A stretch of 55,631 nucleotides of DNA from Bacteroidales bacterium. GTDB lineage: Bacteria > Bacteroidota > Bacteroidia > Bacteroidales > P3. The notes below the pieces were generated by a model, which saw only the letters and a list, made by a program, of their open reading frames with translations, had not been told where the DNA came from and ran no database searches. The position numbers and the translations under genes were made by a program. How positions within the stretch are numbered: the stretch's first letter is position 1; each line of letters begins with the position of its first letter. This document shows positions 1 through 8,413 of the stretch, in pieces. Location: contig JAFXAD010000017.1 of assembly GCA_017522065.1 (NCBI GenBank), positions 1-55,631 of the forward strand, given 5' to 3'.

Positions 1-98
1 CCCTTCACTCCCCCTTCACTCCCCCTTCACTCCTCCCTCACTCCCCCTATAACCCTCCAACCCTATAACCCTCCAACCCTATAACCCTTAACCTCAGA
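1..98 (+). repeat. CACTCCC array followed by CCCTATAA-type array, upstream of mutL
   Basis: The window opens inside a low-complexity array. About five copies of a CCCTTCACTCC-like word (1-48) are followed by about three copies of CCCTATAACCCTCCAA (47-89), and the array runs to within ten bases of the mutL GTG codon. The word order, CACTCCC before CCCTATAA before the start codon, is the same as in the other composite arrays of this window. The C-rich strand is the coding strand of mutL. No Shine-Dalgarno sequence is visible. Confidence 0.9.
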
Positions 99-1946
99 GT
101 GGATATTATCAACATACTTCCTGACAGTGTCGCCAACCAGATAGCGGCTGGCGAGGTGGTGGACCGCCCTGCATCGGCTGTCAAAGAACTGCTCGAAAAC
201 GCTATCGATGCCGGCGCAACGGAAATACAACTCATTGTCAAAGACGCCGGAAGAACATTGATACAAGTCGTCGACAACGGTTGCGGCATGTCGGACAGCG
301 ACGCCAGACTCTGTTTCGAGCGGCATGCAACATCAAAAATAAGCCGCGCCGACGACCTCTTCTCGATCCGCACCATGGGTTTCCGAGGCGAGGCGCTCCC
401 CTCGATTGCCGCCGTGTCGCAAGTCGAGATGCGGACCCGTCAACACGACAATCAGCTGGGCACCCTTGTCGTCATCGAGGGATCGGCCGTCAAGGAACAG
501 TCGCCATGCAGCTGTTCACCAGGAACATCGATATCGGTCAAGAACCTCTTCTACAACATCCCCGCTCGACGCAATTTCCTTAAACGCGACAGCATCGAAC
601 TGTCACATATCGAAGAAGTGTTCCGAAGGGTTGCATTGGCAAACTGGAATGTGGCATTCTCGTTCCATCACAACGGACGCCTACTATACGACCTCCGCGC
701 CGGAAATCTGGCCCAACGTATTGCCGGCATTTTCGGAAACGGATATAACCAGCGGCTTTACAGTATCGAAGAGAATACAGAACCCGTCAAGGTTTTCGGA
801 TATGTCGGCAAAGCCGAATACGTCAAACGCACACGAGGCGAACAATATATATTTGTCAACCAGCGGTTCATAAAACATCCCGGTCTGTCGGCCGCCATCG
901 AACGGGCCTACGCCGAATTGGTGCCGGAACACACCTATCCCGCTTACTTTGTCATGCTTACTGTCGACCCGTCGCGACTGGACGTTAATATCCATCCTAC
1001 AAAAACGGAAGTCCGCTTCATCGACGAAAGCGTGATTTTCGCAATCCTTAGGGCGGCAACAAAAAAAGCCTTGGGGCAGTTTTCGCTTGCCAACGAGCTT
1101 GAATTCAACCCATCGACCGAGATTGATTTCTCACCAGCCCCCAAAGGTCATGTCCCCGCGGCACCAGAAGTATCCTACAATCCCACCTACAACCCTTTCC
1201 GCGCTGAACAATCACACGACGAGAAGGCGAGACCGGACAAATTCGCATCTTTTTTTGACGATGCTCAAGGTGGCAATAGCGGTAGTATGCCTGCCGAGCA
1301 TGATGAGCCAGGTATTCCCCGCGAGTTTGGCGAAAGAATGGACGACGTCAGTACGTCAACCGAAAATCGTAGTGCCGACGAGCGCAACGCATTATCCGTA
1401 CTGAGTTTCCAAAACAGATACATCCTCGCAACACTCAAGTCGGGCGTTGTCGTCATCGACCGCCAACGAGCCCTCGAACGCATACTGTACGAGCGCTTTG
1501 CATCACGCAATCATAGCGCCAACCCGCAACAGCTCCTTTTCCCCGTAAACGTCCATCTCGGCTCTGCCGACAGCGAACTGCTCACCGAACTGATGCCCGA
1601 TATGAAGGATGCCGGATTCGTGCTTTCCCCGCTCGGACAGAACACCTTCGTCGTCTCAGCAGCTCCGCCAGACGTCGACGACATCTCCATTCAGCATATC
1701 ATCGAACAAATAATCAGCGATTACAAAAACAGCATGTTGCAGAAAATAAACGACAGGGCTGGTAGCATTGTCTTGACCATGGCACGACAACTGGCGTCAA
1801 AAGACTCCTCTCCTCTACGGCCAGAAGAGATGCAGCAACTCATGGCAGACCTCTTCAGTTGCCACACCCCCGATCTATCGCCATCAGGAAAACGCACCAT
1901 GTTCGTTCTCTCGGAACAAGAGCTCAAAGAAAAATTCAACAATTAA
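99..1946 (+). CDS. mutL: DNA mismatch repair protein MutL
   Basis: MutL is the GHKL-ATPase matchmaker of methyl-independent mismatch repair, linking MutS mismatch recognition to downstream excision. The 615-residue product carries the ATPase motifs in order: ENAIDAGAT (about residues 33-41), DNGCGM (59-64), RHATSKI (75-81) and GFRGEAL (94-100). A variable linker and a C-terminal dimerisation domain follow. The start is a GTG at 99, chosen because MutL proteins begin only a few residues before the LPDSVANQIAAGEVV motif. At the place where endonuclease-active MutL has DQHAxxExxxxE this protein has DRQRALERILYE (about 453-464), so the metal-binding motif is degenerate. Both flanks of the gene are repeat arrays. 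The gene is certain; loss of nuclease activity is inference. Confidence 0.97.
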   Translation: MDIINILPDSVANQIAAGEVVDRPASAVKELLENAIDAGATEIQLIVKDAGRTLIQVVDNGCGMSDSDARLCFERHATSKISRADDLFSIRTMGFRGEALPSIAAVSQVEMRTRQHDNQLGTLVVIEGSAVKEQSPCSCSPGTSISVKNLFYNIPARRNFLKRDSIELSHIEEVFRRVALANWNVAFSFHHNGRLLYDLRAGNLAQRIAGIFGNGYNQRLYSIEENTEPVKVFGYVGKAEYVKRTRGEQYIFVNQRFIKHPGLSAAIERAYAELVPEHTYPAYFVMLTVDPSRLDVNIHPTKTEVRFIDESVIFAILRAATKKALGQFSLANELEFNPSTEIDFSPAPKGHVPAAPEVSYNPTYNPFRAEQSHDEKARPDKFASFFDDAQGGNSGSMPAEHDEPGIPREFGERMDDVSTSTENRSADERNALSVLSFQNRYILATLKSGVVVIDRQRALERILYERFASRNHSANPQQLLFPVNVHLGSADSELLTELMPDMKDAGFVLSPLGQNTFVVSAAPPDVDDISIQHIIEQIISDYKNSMLQKINDRAGSIVLTMARQLASKDSSPLRPEEMQQLMADLFSCHTPDLSPSGKRTMFVLSEQELKEKFNN

Positions 1947-1952
1947 AAAAAA

Positions 1953-2116
1953 TTTAACTTTAAAATTTAACTTTAACCTTAACCTTAACTTTAACTTCAG
2001 ATACAGATCTATTGTCCCCTTCACTCCCCTTTCACTCCTCCCTCACTCCTCCCTCACTCCACCCTCACTCCCCCTAAAACCCTAAAACCCTTTAACCCCT
2101 ATAACCCTCCCCCTAA
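1953..2116 (+). repeat. Composite repeat: TTAACC array, CTATTGTCCC linker, CACTCCC array, CCCTAAAA array
   Basis: This is the cleanest example of the composite repeat. Reading with transcription: TTTAAC/TTAACC words (about 1953-1994), the anchor and linker CTTCAGATACAGATCTATTG plus TCCCC (1995-2019), five CACTCCC-type words (about 2020-2074), then CCCTAAAA/CCCTATAA words up to the ATG of the next gene. The region spans the whole mutL-rhomboid gap. No separate promoter or ribosome binding site can be distinguished in it. Confidence 0.9.
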
Positions 2117-2932
2117 ATGTCACAAAACTATTCTCCTCAAGGATTCCGCATGCTGCCAACCGGCGTAAAGCATCTTCTCATTCTTAATGCACTCTTCTAC
2201 ATCGCCGCCTTGGTTTTCCGCAGCTCCATGGGCATCGATCTCGACCGTTGGCTGGCACTCTACTATATCGGCAGCGACAGCTTCCGTCCGTGGCAGTACC
2301 TGACCTACATGTTCATGCATGGCAGTTTCGAACACATATTTTTCAACATGTTCGCCCTTTGGATGTTCGGATACATCCTCGAAAATTTCTGGGGAACACG
2401 ACGGTTCGTGATCTTCTATCTGCTCTGCGGCATTGGTGCCGGAGTGTTCCACACCCTCGTGACAGGCCTCATGGCAATGCCCGTACTGAACGACATCAAC
2501 ATTTACGCATCAAATCCATCGCCCGAAGCGCTCATCCAGATATACAACGACCATTTTGAAGGAATCATTAACCCTCAGTGGATTACAGAGGTTACCAACG
2601 CTTGGCGCAGTGGAATGCAAGGAGATTTCGCTCTCGACACCACATCGGCCCTCATGGAGGTGTACAACAAATCCGTCATCGGCATCCCCACTGTTGGCGC
2701 ATCGGGTGCCATCTATGGCATCCTGCTTGCATTCGGCATGATGTTTCCCGAGGAGCGTATCTATCTCTATTTTCTTGTTCCCATCAAAGCCAAATGGTTT
2801 GTAATTGGTTACGCTGTCGTCGAACTCGTTACCGGCATTATTGGCACCAACGACGGAATAGCCCATTTCGCTCACCTTGGCGGTATGCTCGTCGGCCTGA
2901 TTCTCATTCTCATGTGGCGCAGAAGGAGGTAA
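2117..2932 (+). CDS. Rhomboid family intramembrane serine protease
   Basis: A 271-residue polytopic membrane protein of the rhomboid family, which cleaves transmembrane substrates within the inner membrane. The GASGAIYG motif places the catalytic serine at residue 196, and AHLGG near the C-terminus supplies the histidine at 253. The conserved HGSFEHIFFNM loop-helix segment is at about 69-78. Between the third helix and the serine helix there is a hydrophilic insertion of about 70 residues (120-190), as I recall from other Bacteroidales rhomboids. The start ATG lies directly behind CCCTAA repeat words. The stop codon is 4 bases before the next start, and its last codons contain the AGGAGG used by rarD, so the two genes are probably co-transcribed. 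Substrate unknown. Confidence 0.93.
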   Translation: MSQNYSPQGFRMLPTGVKHLLILNALFYIAALVFRSSMGIDLDRWLALYYIGSDSFRPWQYLTYMFMHGSFEHIFFNMFALWMFGYILENFWGTRRFVIFYLLCGIGAGVFHTLVTGLMAMPVLNDINIYASNPSPEALIQIYNDHFEGIINPQWITEVTNAWRSGMQGDFALDTTSALMEVYNKSVIGIPTVGASGAIYGILLAFGMMFPEERIYLYFLVPIKAKWFVIGYAVVELVTGIIGTNDGIAHFAHLGGMLVGLILILMWRRRR

Positions 2933-2936
2933 AAGC

Positions 2937-3833
2937 GTGACCGACACTGCACAATACAGGAAAGGCTTGATATACGGGCTTCTGTGCTACTGCATCTGGG
3001 GCCTCTTCCCTCTCTATTGGCGACTGCTCGACCATGTCGGCAGTTTCGAGATCCTGGCACACCGGATGCTATGGTCCGCAGTCTTTATGATTGTTCTGTT
3101 TGTCGGCATAAGACACCGTAGCATCAAAAAAAGCATCCATACCTTTCGACAATGGATGGGGCTACTGCTCACCAGCGTGCTGATCAGTTTCAACTGGGGG
3201 TTGTACATCTGGGCCATAAACCATGGCTATATTCTGCAGAGCAGCATAGGGTATTATATTAACCCTCTTGTCAACGTATTGCTTGGATACCTCTTCCTCC
3301 ACGAACGTCTCAACCGGGCCCAATCGGTTGCCCTGCTCTTCGCTTTGGCGGGTGTGCTGTATTTCACCATTGACTATGGCCATTTCCCGATAATCTCCAT
3401 CGGCCTTGCACTGAGTTTCGGAATCTATGGCCTGCTCAAGAAGAAAATGGGTCTTCCGGCAACCGAAGCGCTGACTGTCGAGACTATATGGATGATGCCT
3501 GCCGCTGCTGCCTTTATTCTGTGGTCATATAACTCCGGCGACTCTGCTCTCAACTCATTCGATGCCCTAACGTGGATTCTCCTCTTGGCCGCGGGTGCCG
3601 TAACGGCCATTCCTTTACTACTTTATGGCAAGGCTGCAGAAAGAATAACATTGACCGATCTCGGATTCCTACAATACCTCTCACCTACAGGACAGTTCCT
3701 TATCGGGGTTTTTGTTTACGACGAGCCTTTCACGACAGCACATATAGTGTGTTTCGCGTGTATCTGGACCGGGCTGGCAATCTTTTCGGTCGATGCACTG
3801 AAGCCGAAAAAACTTGTCAAGAATGTACATTAG
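2937..3833 (+). CDS. rarD: EamA-family transporter RarD
   Basis: A 298-residue inner-membrane protein of the drug/metabolite transporter superfamily, RarD branch. It has about ten hydrophobic segments and the signature CYCIWGLFPLYWRLL at the N-terminus, typical of proteins annotated as chloramphenicol-sensitive RarD. The true substrate of the family is not established. Translation begins at a GTG (2937), supported by a strong Shine-Dalgarno AGGAGG at 2924-2929 inside the end of the rhomboid gene. Such a strong site is rare in this window and suggests translational coupling. The gene converges on the MATE transporter gene with about 40 bases between the two stop codons and no obvious terminator hairpin. 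Confidence 0.9.
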   Translation: MTDTAQYRKGLIYGLLCYCIWGLFPLYWRLLDHVGSFEILAHRMLWSAVFMIVLFVGIRHRSIKKSIHTFRQWMGLLLTSVLISFNWGLYIWAINHGYILQSSIGYYINPLVNVLLGYLFLHERLNRAQSVALLFALAGVLYFTIDYGHFPIISIGLALSFGIYGLLKKKMGLPATEALTVETIWMMPAAAAFILWSYNSGDSALNSFDALTWILLLAAGAVTAIPLLLYGKAAERITLTDLGFLQYLSPTGQFLIGVFVYDEPFTTAHIVCFACIWTGLAIFSVDALKPKKLVKNVH

Positions 3834-3873
3834 ACCTCCACAACCACTTCTGTCAGTCACGCAATCTTTTTCG

Positions 3874-5292
3874 TCATCGTTCTTTCGGACCGGATTCCTT
3901 ACGCGGTTTTCTGACTGGGGGAACATATCCGACACGAAACACGTCACGATGCGTCAGCAACAGTACCGTTGACAATGCAGCACCAAGAAAATCGCATATC
4001 ATGCACGACAGCCATACTCCGACAACACCGTCACCGCTACTGCGAAACATGATGCCTGGAAGTATCAGCGAGATGGGTATCAGGAACAACACTTGTCGTG
4101 ACAGGCTGGTTACTATAGCAATCCACGGCTGATCAATCGATTGGAACAGTTGCGAGTTGACAATGGTATAGGCAATAAAGGGCGCAAGCGCCATCAAATA
4201 GCGCATGGCTGGTATGCCCATATTCACAATCTCGCTGTCGTTGTTGAAAAACTTGATGATTGTTCCGGGAAACAGCAGCGACAGTGCAGAACCCAAGATT
4301 CCGAGCGCCACACACACCTTCATGGTTAGGATATACACTTCACGCAAACGGTCGTTGCGGCAAGCTCCATAGTTGTAGCCGGCAATGGGTTGCATACCCT
4401 GGCAAACGCCCAGGAACATCATGAATATCAAGCCCGCCGCCGAATTTACGACTCCATAAACGGCAACGGCATTGTCGCCACCAAACATCGAGAGTTGCCT
4501 GTTGAGGATGGCAACCACTGCAAATGCAGCCACATTCATCGAGAATGGGCTTATTCCGATGGCAAGGATATTGCGGAAAATATATAGCTTCGGAGCCCAA
4601 CAGTGTGATTTGAACCGTATGAATGAACGACGGTCGACGAAATGCAGCACCGACACTATGGCTGTAACCGCCATCGAGATGGTTGTACCCCATGCGGCAC
4701 CGGCAACTCCCTGCCTCATCAGCGAGATGAAAAAATAGTCGAGAACAATATTCAGTATGGCTCCTCCTATCATTATCCACATCGCTTTGACGGGATAGCC
4801 GGTGGCACGTATCAAGCCCGTAAGGTTATATGTCATAGTGACAAGGAACATGCCCGGAAGCACAATATCCATATATTCACATGCAAAGTCGATGGTTTGG
4901 GCCGAGGCGCCAAAGAGCGTAAGGATTGGACGCATCCAGATATAGCCTGCCGTGACGAAAAGGAAACCAAACAGGAAGGTAAGCAGCATGGTGTTGCCCA
5001 GAATCTTCTCGGCCCAGCGGTTGTCTTTGCGACCAAGGACAATACTCATTCGCGACGACGCTCCTGCTCCGACAAGTGAACCAAACGCATGGACTATATT
5101 CATCACTGGGAACGTGATAGCCAAGGCTGCGAGATAGAGGGTCCCATAGCCGTCACCACTGTGTCCGAGAAATATCCGGTCGACTATGTTATAGACTGAT
5201 GTCACCACCTGGCTTGTTACTGCAGGAATGGCATACTGCCACAACAGCCGACCGACTGGTTGGCTCTCCAATTCTTTGGTTTTGTCAGTCAT
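3874..5292 (-). CDS. MATE family multidrug/Na+ efflux transporter
   Basis: A 472-residue protein with twelve predicted membrane helices in two homologous halves, matching the MATE (multidrug and toxin extrusion) family of NorM/DinF-like antiporters. The opening segment, with GRLLWQYAIPAVTSQVVTSVYN and a downstream DRIFLGH, is the canonical first helix of MatE proteins, and GVCQGMQPIAGYNYGA marks the second half. Its ATG overlaps the stop codon of the upstream M20 peptidase gene by 8 bases (ATGACTGA), so the two are co-transcribed and translationally coupled. Substrate cannot be deduced. Confidence 0.92.
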   Translation of the reverse strand: MTDKTKELESQPVGRLLWQYAIPAVTSQVVTSVYNIVDRIFLGHSGDGYGTLYLAALAITFPVMNIVHAFGSLVGAGASSRMSIVLGRKDNRWAEKILGNTMLLTFLFGFLFVTAGYIWMRPILTLFGASAQTIDFACEYMDIVLPGMFLVTMTYNLTGLIRATGYPVKAMWIMIGGAILNIVLDYFFISLMRQGVAGAAWGTTISMAVTAIVSVLHFVDRRSFIRFKSHCWAPKLYIFRNILAIGISPFSMNVAAFAVVAILNRQLSMFGGDNAVAVYGVVNSAAGLIFMMFLGVCQGMQPIAGYNYGACRNDRLREVYILTMKVCVALGILGSALSLLFPGTIIKFFNNDSEIVNMGIPAMRYLMALAPFIAYTIVNSQLFQSIDQPWIAIVTSLSRQVLFLIPISLILPGIMFRSSGDGVVGVWLSCMICDFLGAALSTVLLLTHRDVFRVGYVPPVRKPRKESGPKER

Positions 5293-6502
5293 TTCTCTTT
5301 ATTTTGTTTTCCAAAGCAACAAAAGCATTGTATGCAACAAAGCCGTTGGCAAGTTCGATGGAGCGTTCGTCAACAATAAGGTTGGGACGGTGAAGGTTGC
5401 TGAAAGGTGTGCCCGGCTCGTGAATCCCGATTCGGAAATAGCACGCAGGTATCTTCTGGGCAAAAAAGGCAAAGTCTTCGGCTGTCATACGCATGTCCAA
5501 CCACTCGACATTCTCGTTGCCGATAAAACTGCATGCATTGTCGTAGACCTGTTGCGTGCATTGGTCGTCGTTCACGACATAGGGGTATCCGTAATCAATG
5601 AAGAGGTCGCACTCCCCTCCCATGCTTTCGGCCACTCCGCACGATATCTTGCGTATCCGTTCGTGGGCCTCAAGACGCCATTTCTCATCAAATGTACGTA
5701 TTATGCCTTCCATCTTCACCTCGTCAGGAATAATATTGGTCCGTCCGCTGCCTATTATTTTCCCGAAACTCAGTGTGGTAGGCATCATCGGAGAAGCATT
5801 TCGACTGACAACCTGTTGAAGTGCAACAACAATATGGCAAGCTATAAGTATCGGATCGACACTCAGATGCGGTGTCGCTCCATGTCCGCCACGTCCTTTT
5901 ACGGTCCAATAGAGCTCGTCGGTCGATGCCATATACTTGCCCTTTCGCATGCCGACACGCCCATAGTCCATTTCCGGAAGACAATGGAATGAATATATCT
6001 CGTTGGGCATAAGTGTGTCAAAGAGTCCGTCGTCCATCATCATGCGGGCACCTCCCGGATACATTTCCTCCGACGGCTCGAAGATGAACATGATTGTTCC
6101 GTGCAGCTTGTCGCGCATGTCGCAAAGTATTTTTGCGGCTCCCAGAAGCGAACTCGTGTGCATATCATGTCCACAGGCATGCATGACCCCCGGATTCTGC
6201 GACGCAAATGGCAAGCCCGTCTCTTCCTGCAAAGGCAACGCATCGTAGTCGCTTCGAAGGGCTACACAATATCCATCGGGTTCTATCCCGCCACGAAGCA
6301 CGGCCATACAACCTGTCTTTCCAATACCAGTACGTGGTTGCAGACCCATTTCGCGGAGTCGTTCGGCAACATATTCCATTGTGCCGTATTCCTGTTGCGA
6401 GAGCTCCGGATGGCTGTGCAGCCATCGCCGCCACTGAATCACTTCGGCATTTATGTCATGAGCTCTCTTTTTGATCTCTTCAATTATTTCGATATGTGAC
6501 AA
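5285..6502 (-). CDS. M20D family amidohydrolase/metallopeptidase (hippurate or N-acyl-amino-acid hydrolase type)
   Basis: A 405-residue cytosolic dinuclear zinc amidohydrolase of peptidase family M20D, which removes acyl groups from N-acylated amino acids or cleaves hippurate-like amides. The metal-binding segment HACGHDMHTSS places C110 and H112, the EPSEE segment gives the catalytic and metal glutamates (about 145-146), and TAEDFAFF is the conserved late motif. Length fits the family. It begins behind a composite repeat and overlaps the MATE gene by 8 bases. A function of the pair in processing and exporting a conjugate is only a guess from linkage. Confidence 0.93.
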   Translation of the reverse strand: MSHIEIIEEIKKRAHDINAEVIQWRRWLHSHPELSQQEYGTMEYVAERLREMGLQPRTGIGKTGCMAVLRGGIEPDGYCVALRSDYDALPLQEETGLPFASQNPGVMHACGHDMHTSSLLGAAKILCDMRDKLHGTIMFIFEPSEEMYPGGARMMMDDGLFDTLMPNEIYSFHCLPEMDYGRVGMRKGKYMASTDELYWTVKGRGGHGATPHLSVDPILIACHIVVALQQVVSRNASPMMPTTLSFGKIIGSGRTNIIPDEVKMEGIIRTFDEKWRLEAHERIRKISCGVAESMGGECDLFIDYGYPYVVNDDQCTQQVYDNACSFIGNENVEWLDMRMTAEDFAFFAQKIPACYFRIGIHEPGTPFSNLHRPNLIVDERSIELANGFVAYNAFVALENKIKRND

Positions 6503-6760
6503 AGCAAAAAAAAGTTAAAGTTAAGGTTAAGGTTAAGGTTATAAGGTTATAGGGTTTTAAGGTTAAAGGGTTATAGGGTTATAGGGGGAGTGAAGGTGGA
6601 GTGAAAGGGGAGTGAGAAGGGAGTGAAAGGGGAGTGAAAGGGACAATAGTTTTGTATCTAAAAGTTAAAGTTAAGGTTAAGGTTAAAGTTTTTTTCGTTT
6701 TCGTCTTCGTTTTCGTTAAAGTTAAAGTTAAAGTTAAAGTTAAGGTTAAAGTTAACGTTG

Positions 6761-6856
6761 TTAGTTATATTTATTAGAGTAATTAGCATGTAATTATATC
6801 CTGCGTAGCCTTCGCGTAATTCGAGTAATTCGCCGTTTAAAATAAGGTTAACGTTG
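6761..6856 (+). repeat. 96-bp interspersed element, copy A
   Basis: One of three copies identical over 96 bp (with 6915-7010 and 22933-23028). It begins TTAGTTATATTTATTAGAG and ends ATAAGGTTAACGTTG. Inside are the words GAGTAATT and TAATTCG, repeated, and a central CTGCGTAGCCTTCGCG. It has no open frame of note. Confidence 0.93.
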
Positions 6857-6914
6857 ATGAATTGTATCTGAAGTTAAGGTTAAAGTTAAAGTTAAGGTTA
6901 ACGTTGATGGAATC

Positions 6915-7010
6915 TTAGTTATATTTATTAGAGTAATTAGCATGTAATTATATCCTGCGTAGCCTTCGCGTAATTCGAGTAATTCGCCGTTTAAAATAAG
7001 GTTAACGTTG
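6915..7010 (+). repeat. 96-bp interspersed element, copy B
   Basis: Identical in all 96 positions to copy A, 154 bases away, and to the copy at 22933. Its left flank (TTAACGTTGATGGAATC) is shared with the 22933 copy, so the duplicated unit is somewhat longer than 96 bp there. Confidence 0.93.
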
Positions 7011-7054
7011 AAAGGTAATTGTATCTGAAGTTAAAGTTAAGGTTAAGGTTAACG

Positions 7055-8188
7055 TTAAAGAAACTTGTTGAATACAGGATTGGCATAGATTGCGAGAAAG
7101 AAATCCATGATTTTTTCCCTTGCGGCCAGCGACGGACCCTTTAGCGAGCTGTGTTCGGCGTACGACATGAAATCCTCCAACTGCTGCGTCGTATAGTTGT
7201 CGACATATTGGGCATCACCCGTCACAAGGTCGGCAGCAATGTAGTTTGTCTTATGCAGCTTGTAACCTTGATGTATACGATTGTCGATTATGTCGGCAAG
7301 TGCCGTATAACGTTCGTTCTTGAACAAAGCAGCGCACGAAGCCACCTCTTCTGCTGTGATAGGCTTGCAAAAATGAAGATGCACATCGCCCTTTTGTTGC
7401 GATATGCCCATCATGATGCTGACAACGTCCTCATGCTGAGTCTTTTCATATATACCCGTCGATGATGTGTATTCGGCAACGCTTTTCATCAAGTCACAAG
7501 GCTCGTATTCGTAGCTGATGGCTACGGGTACAATATTGAGTTTGTTGAAGTCTGCCTCAAAGTCGCCCGTACCCGCCATCGAGAACATCTTCAGCAACCC
7601 CTGGTCCGTACGGTCGTCTCCGTTTTTCGTTCGGCCGTTCCGCTGGGCAATCCATACCGAGCTCCCCTTTTCGAAAAGGACATGATGTATATAGTTCGAC
7701 AGGAAAACAGAGTTGTTGTAGAATTCCCGGCGCGACCCGTCCCGGATTATCGTGAACATCTTGTTGAGACGGAAAAGGTCGATCATGAAGTCATTCTTCA
7801 TCAGGTTGTTGCCAAATCCGATTTCCGGAGTCTTTATGCCGTTGGCAATCATTGCCACATCCAGCAGGCCGGCATCGAGCGTGATATCGCGATGGTTCGA
7901 AACAAACAGGTAGCACTTGTCGGCCGATATGTTCTCCAGCCCGTCGTATGTGAACGACGACATGCTCCGCTGCACAATCTGATAGACCAGCGGACGCATC
8001 ACCATATACTGCAGCTCGTCGCACGTCGTGATGCACTCCATCAACGCTGCAAAAGCATCGGCATCGACATTCGGATTCATCGTTTTCACCAGTCGGCTGA
8101 ACATAGGGTTATGTGCCAGGCGCGCTATCGCCGATGGCACCTCCGCCGACGTGTAGGGCTCTATACTTGAGAAATCAAATTCTGTCAC
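7055..8188 (-). CDS. Glycerol acyltransferase-like protein (PlsC/PlsB-type acyltransferase domain)
   Basis: A 377-residue protein with an acyltransferase core. NHRDITLD (about residues 98-105) corresponds to the first acyltransferase block; the histidine and last aspartate are five residues apart rather than the classical HX4D, a form I recall from Bacteroidales glycerol acyltransferases (NHRDIVLD). The EKGSSVWIAQRNGRTKNGDDRT segment resembles the substrate-binding block. The likely role is acyl transfer to a glycerol phosphate or related lipid at the inner face of the membrane. The ATG is close behind a composite repeat, and the TAA stop touches the TTAACC array downstream. Exact acceptor unknown. 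Confidence 0.82.
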   Translation of the reverse strand: MTEFDFSSIEPYTSAEVPSAIARLAHNPMFSRLVKTMNPNVDADAFAALMECITTCDELQYMVMRPLVYQIVQRSMSSFTYDGLENISADKCYLFVSNHRDITLDAGLLDVAMIANGIKTPEIGFGNNLMKNDFMIDLFRLNKMFTIIRDGSRREFYNNSVFLSNYIHHVLFEKGSSVWIAQRNGRTKNGDDRTDQGLLKMFSMAGTGDFEADFNKLNIVPVAISYEYEPCDLMKSVAEYTSSTGIYEKTQHEDVVSIMMGISQQKGDVHLHFCKPITAEEVASCAALFKNERYTALADIIDNRIHQGYKLHKTNYIAADLVTGDAQYVDNYTTQQLEDFMSYAEHSSLKGPSLAAREKIMDFFLAIYANPVFNKFL

Positions 8189-8191
8189 AAT

Positions 8192-8413
8192 ATTTAAGGT
8201 TAAGGTTATAGGGTTATAGGGTTATAGGTTTTAAGGTTATAGGGGGAGTGAGGGTGGAGTGAAAGGGACAATAGTTTTGTATCTATTTGTATCTAAAAGT
8301 TAAGGTTAAGGTTAAAGGTTAAAGTTAAAGGGTTATAGGGTTATAGGGTTATAGGGTTAAAGGGTGAAGAGTTGTTTTCGTTTTCGTCTTCGTTTTCGTG
8401 CCGAAGGCCTTTT
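8192..8413 (-). repeat. Composite repeat upstream of the acyltransferase gene
   Basis: Together with the heptamer run that follows, this occupies the 377-base gap between the acyltransferase and hexosaminidase genes. On the minus strand the order is ACGAAAACGAAG words joined to a GGCCTTCGGCACG junction, CCCTATAA words, TTAACC words, the linker with a doubled AGATACA (8265-8299), two CACTCCC words, CCCTATAA words and TTAACC words up to the start region of the acyltransferase. The order of linker, CACTCCC and CCCTATAA is the same as at 1995-2116 and 6503-6664. Confidence 0.9.

Larger units (their letters stand above)
6510..7053 (-). repeat. Composite repeat filling the 552-base gap between acyltransferase and M20 peptidase genes
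   Basis: The whole gap is repetitive. Read on the minus strand (the direction of both genes) it holds: TTAACC words, the anchor TTAACTTCAGATACA, a 96-bp element, more TTAACC words and a second anchor, a second identical 96-bp element, a TTTAAC run, an ACGAAAACGAAG word, TTAACC words, the linker ACTATTGTCCC (6640-6664), five CACTCCC words, CCCTATAA words, and again TTAACC up to near the M20 start. I see no gene, terminator or ordinary promoter. Confidence 0.92.
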
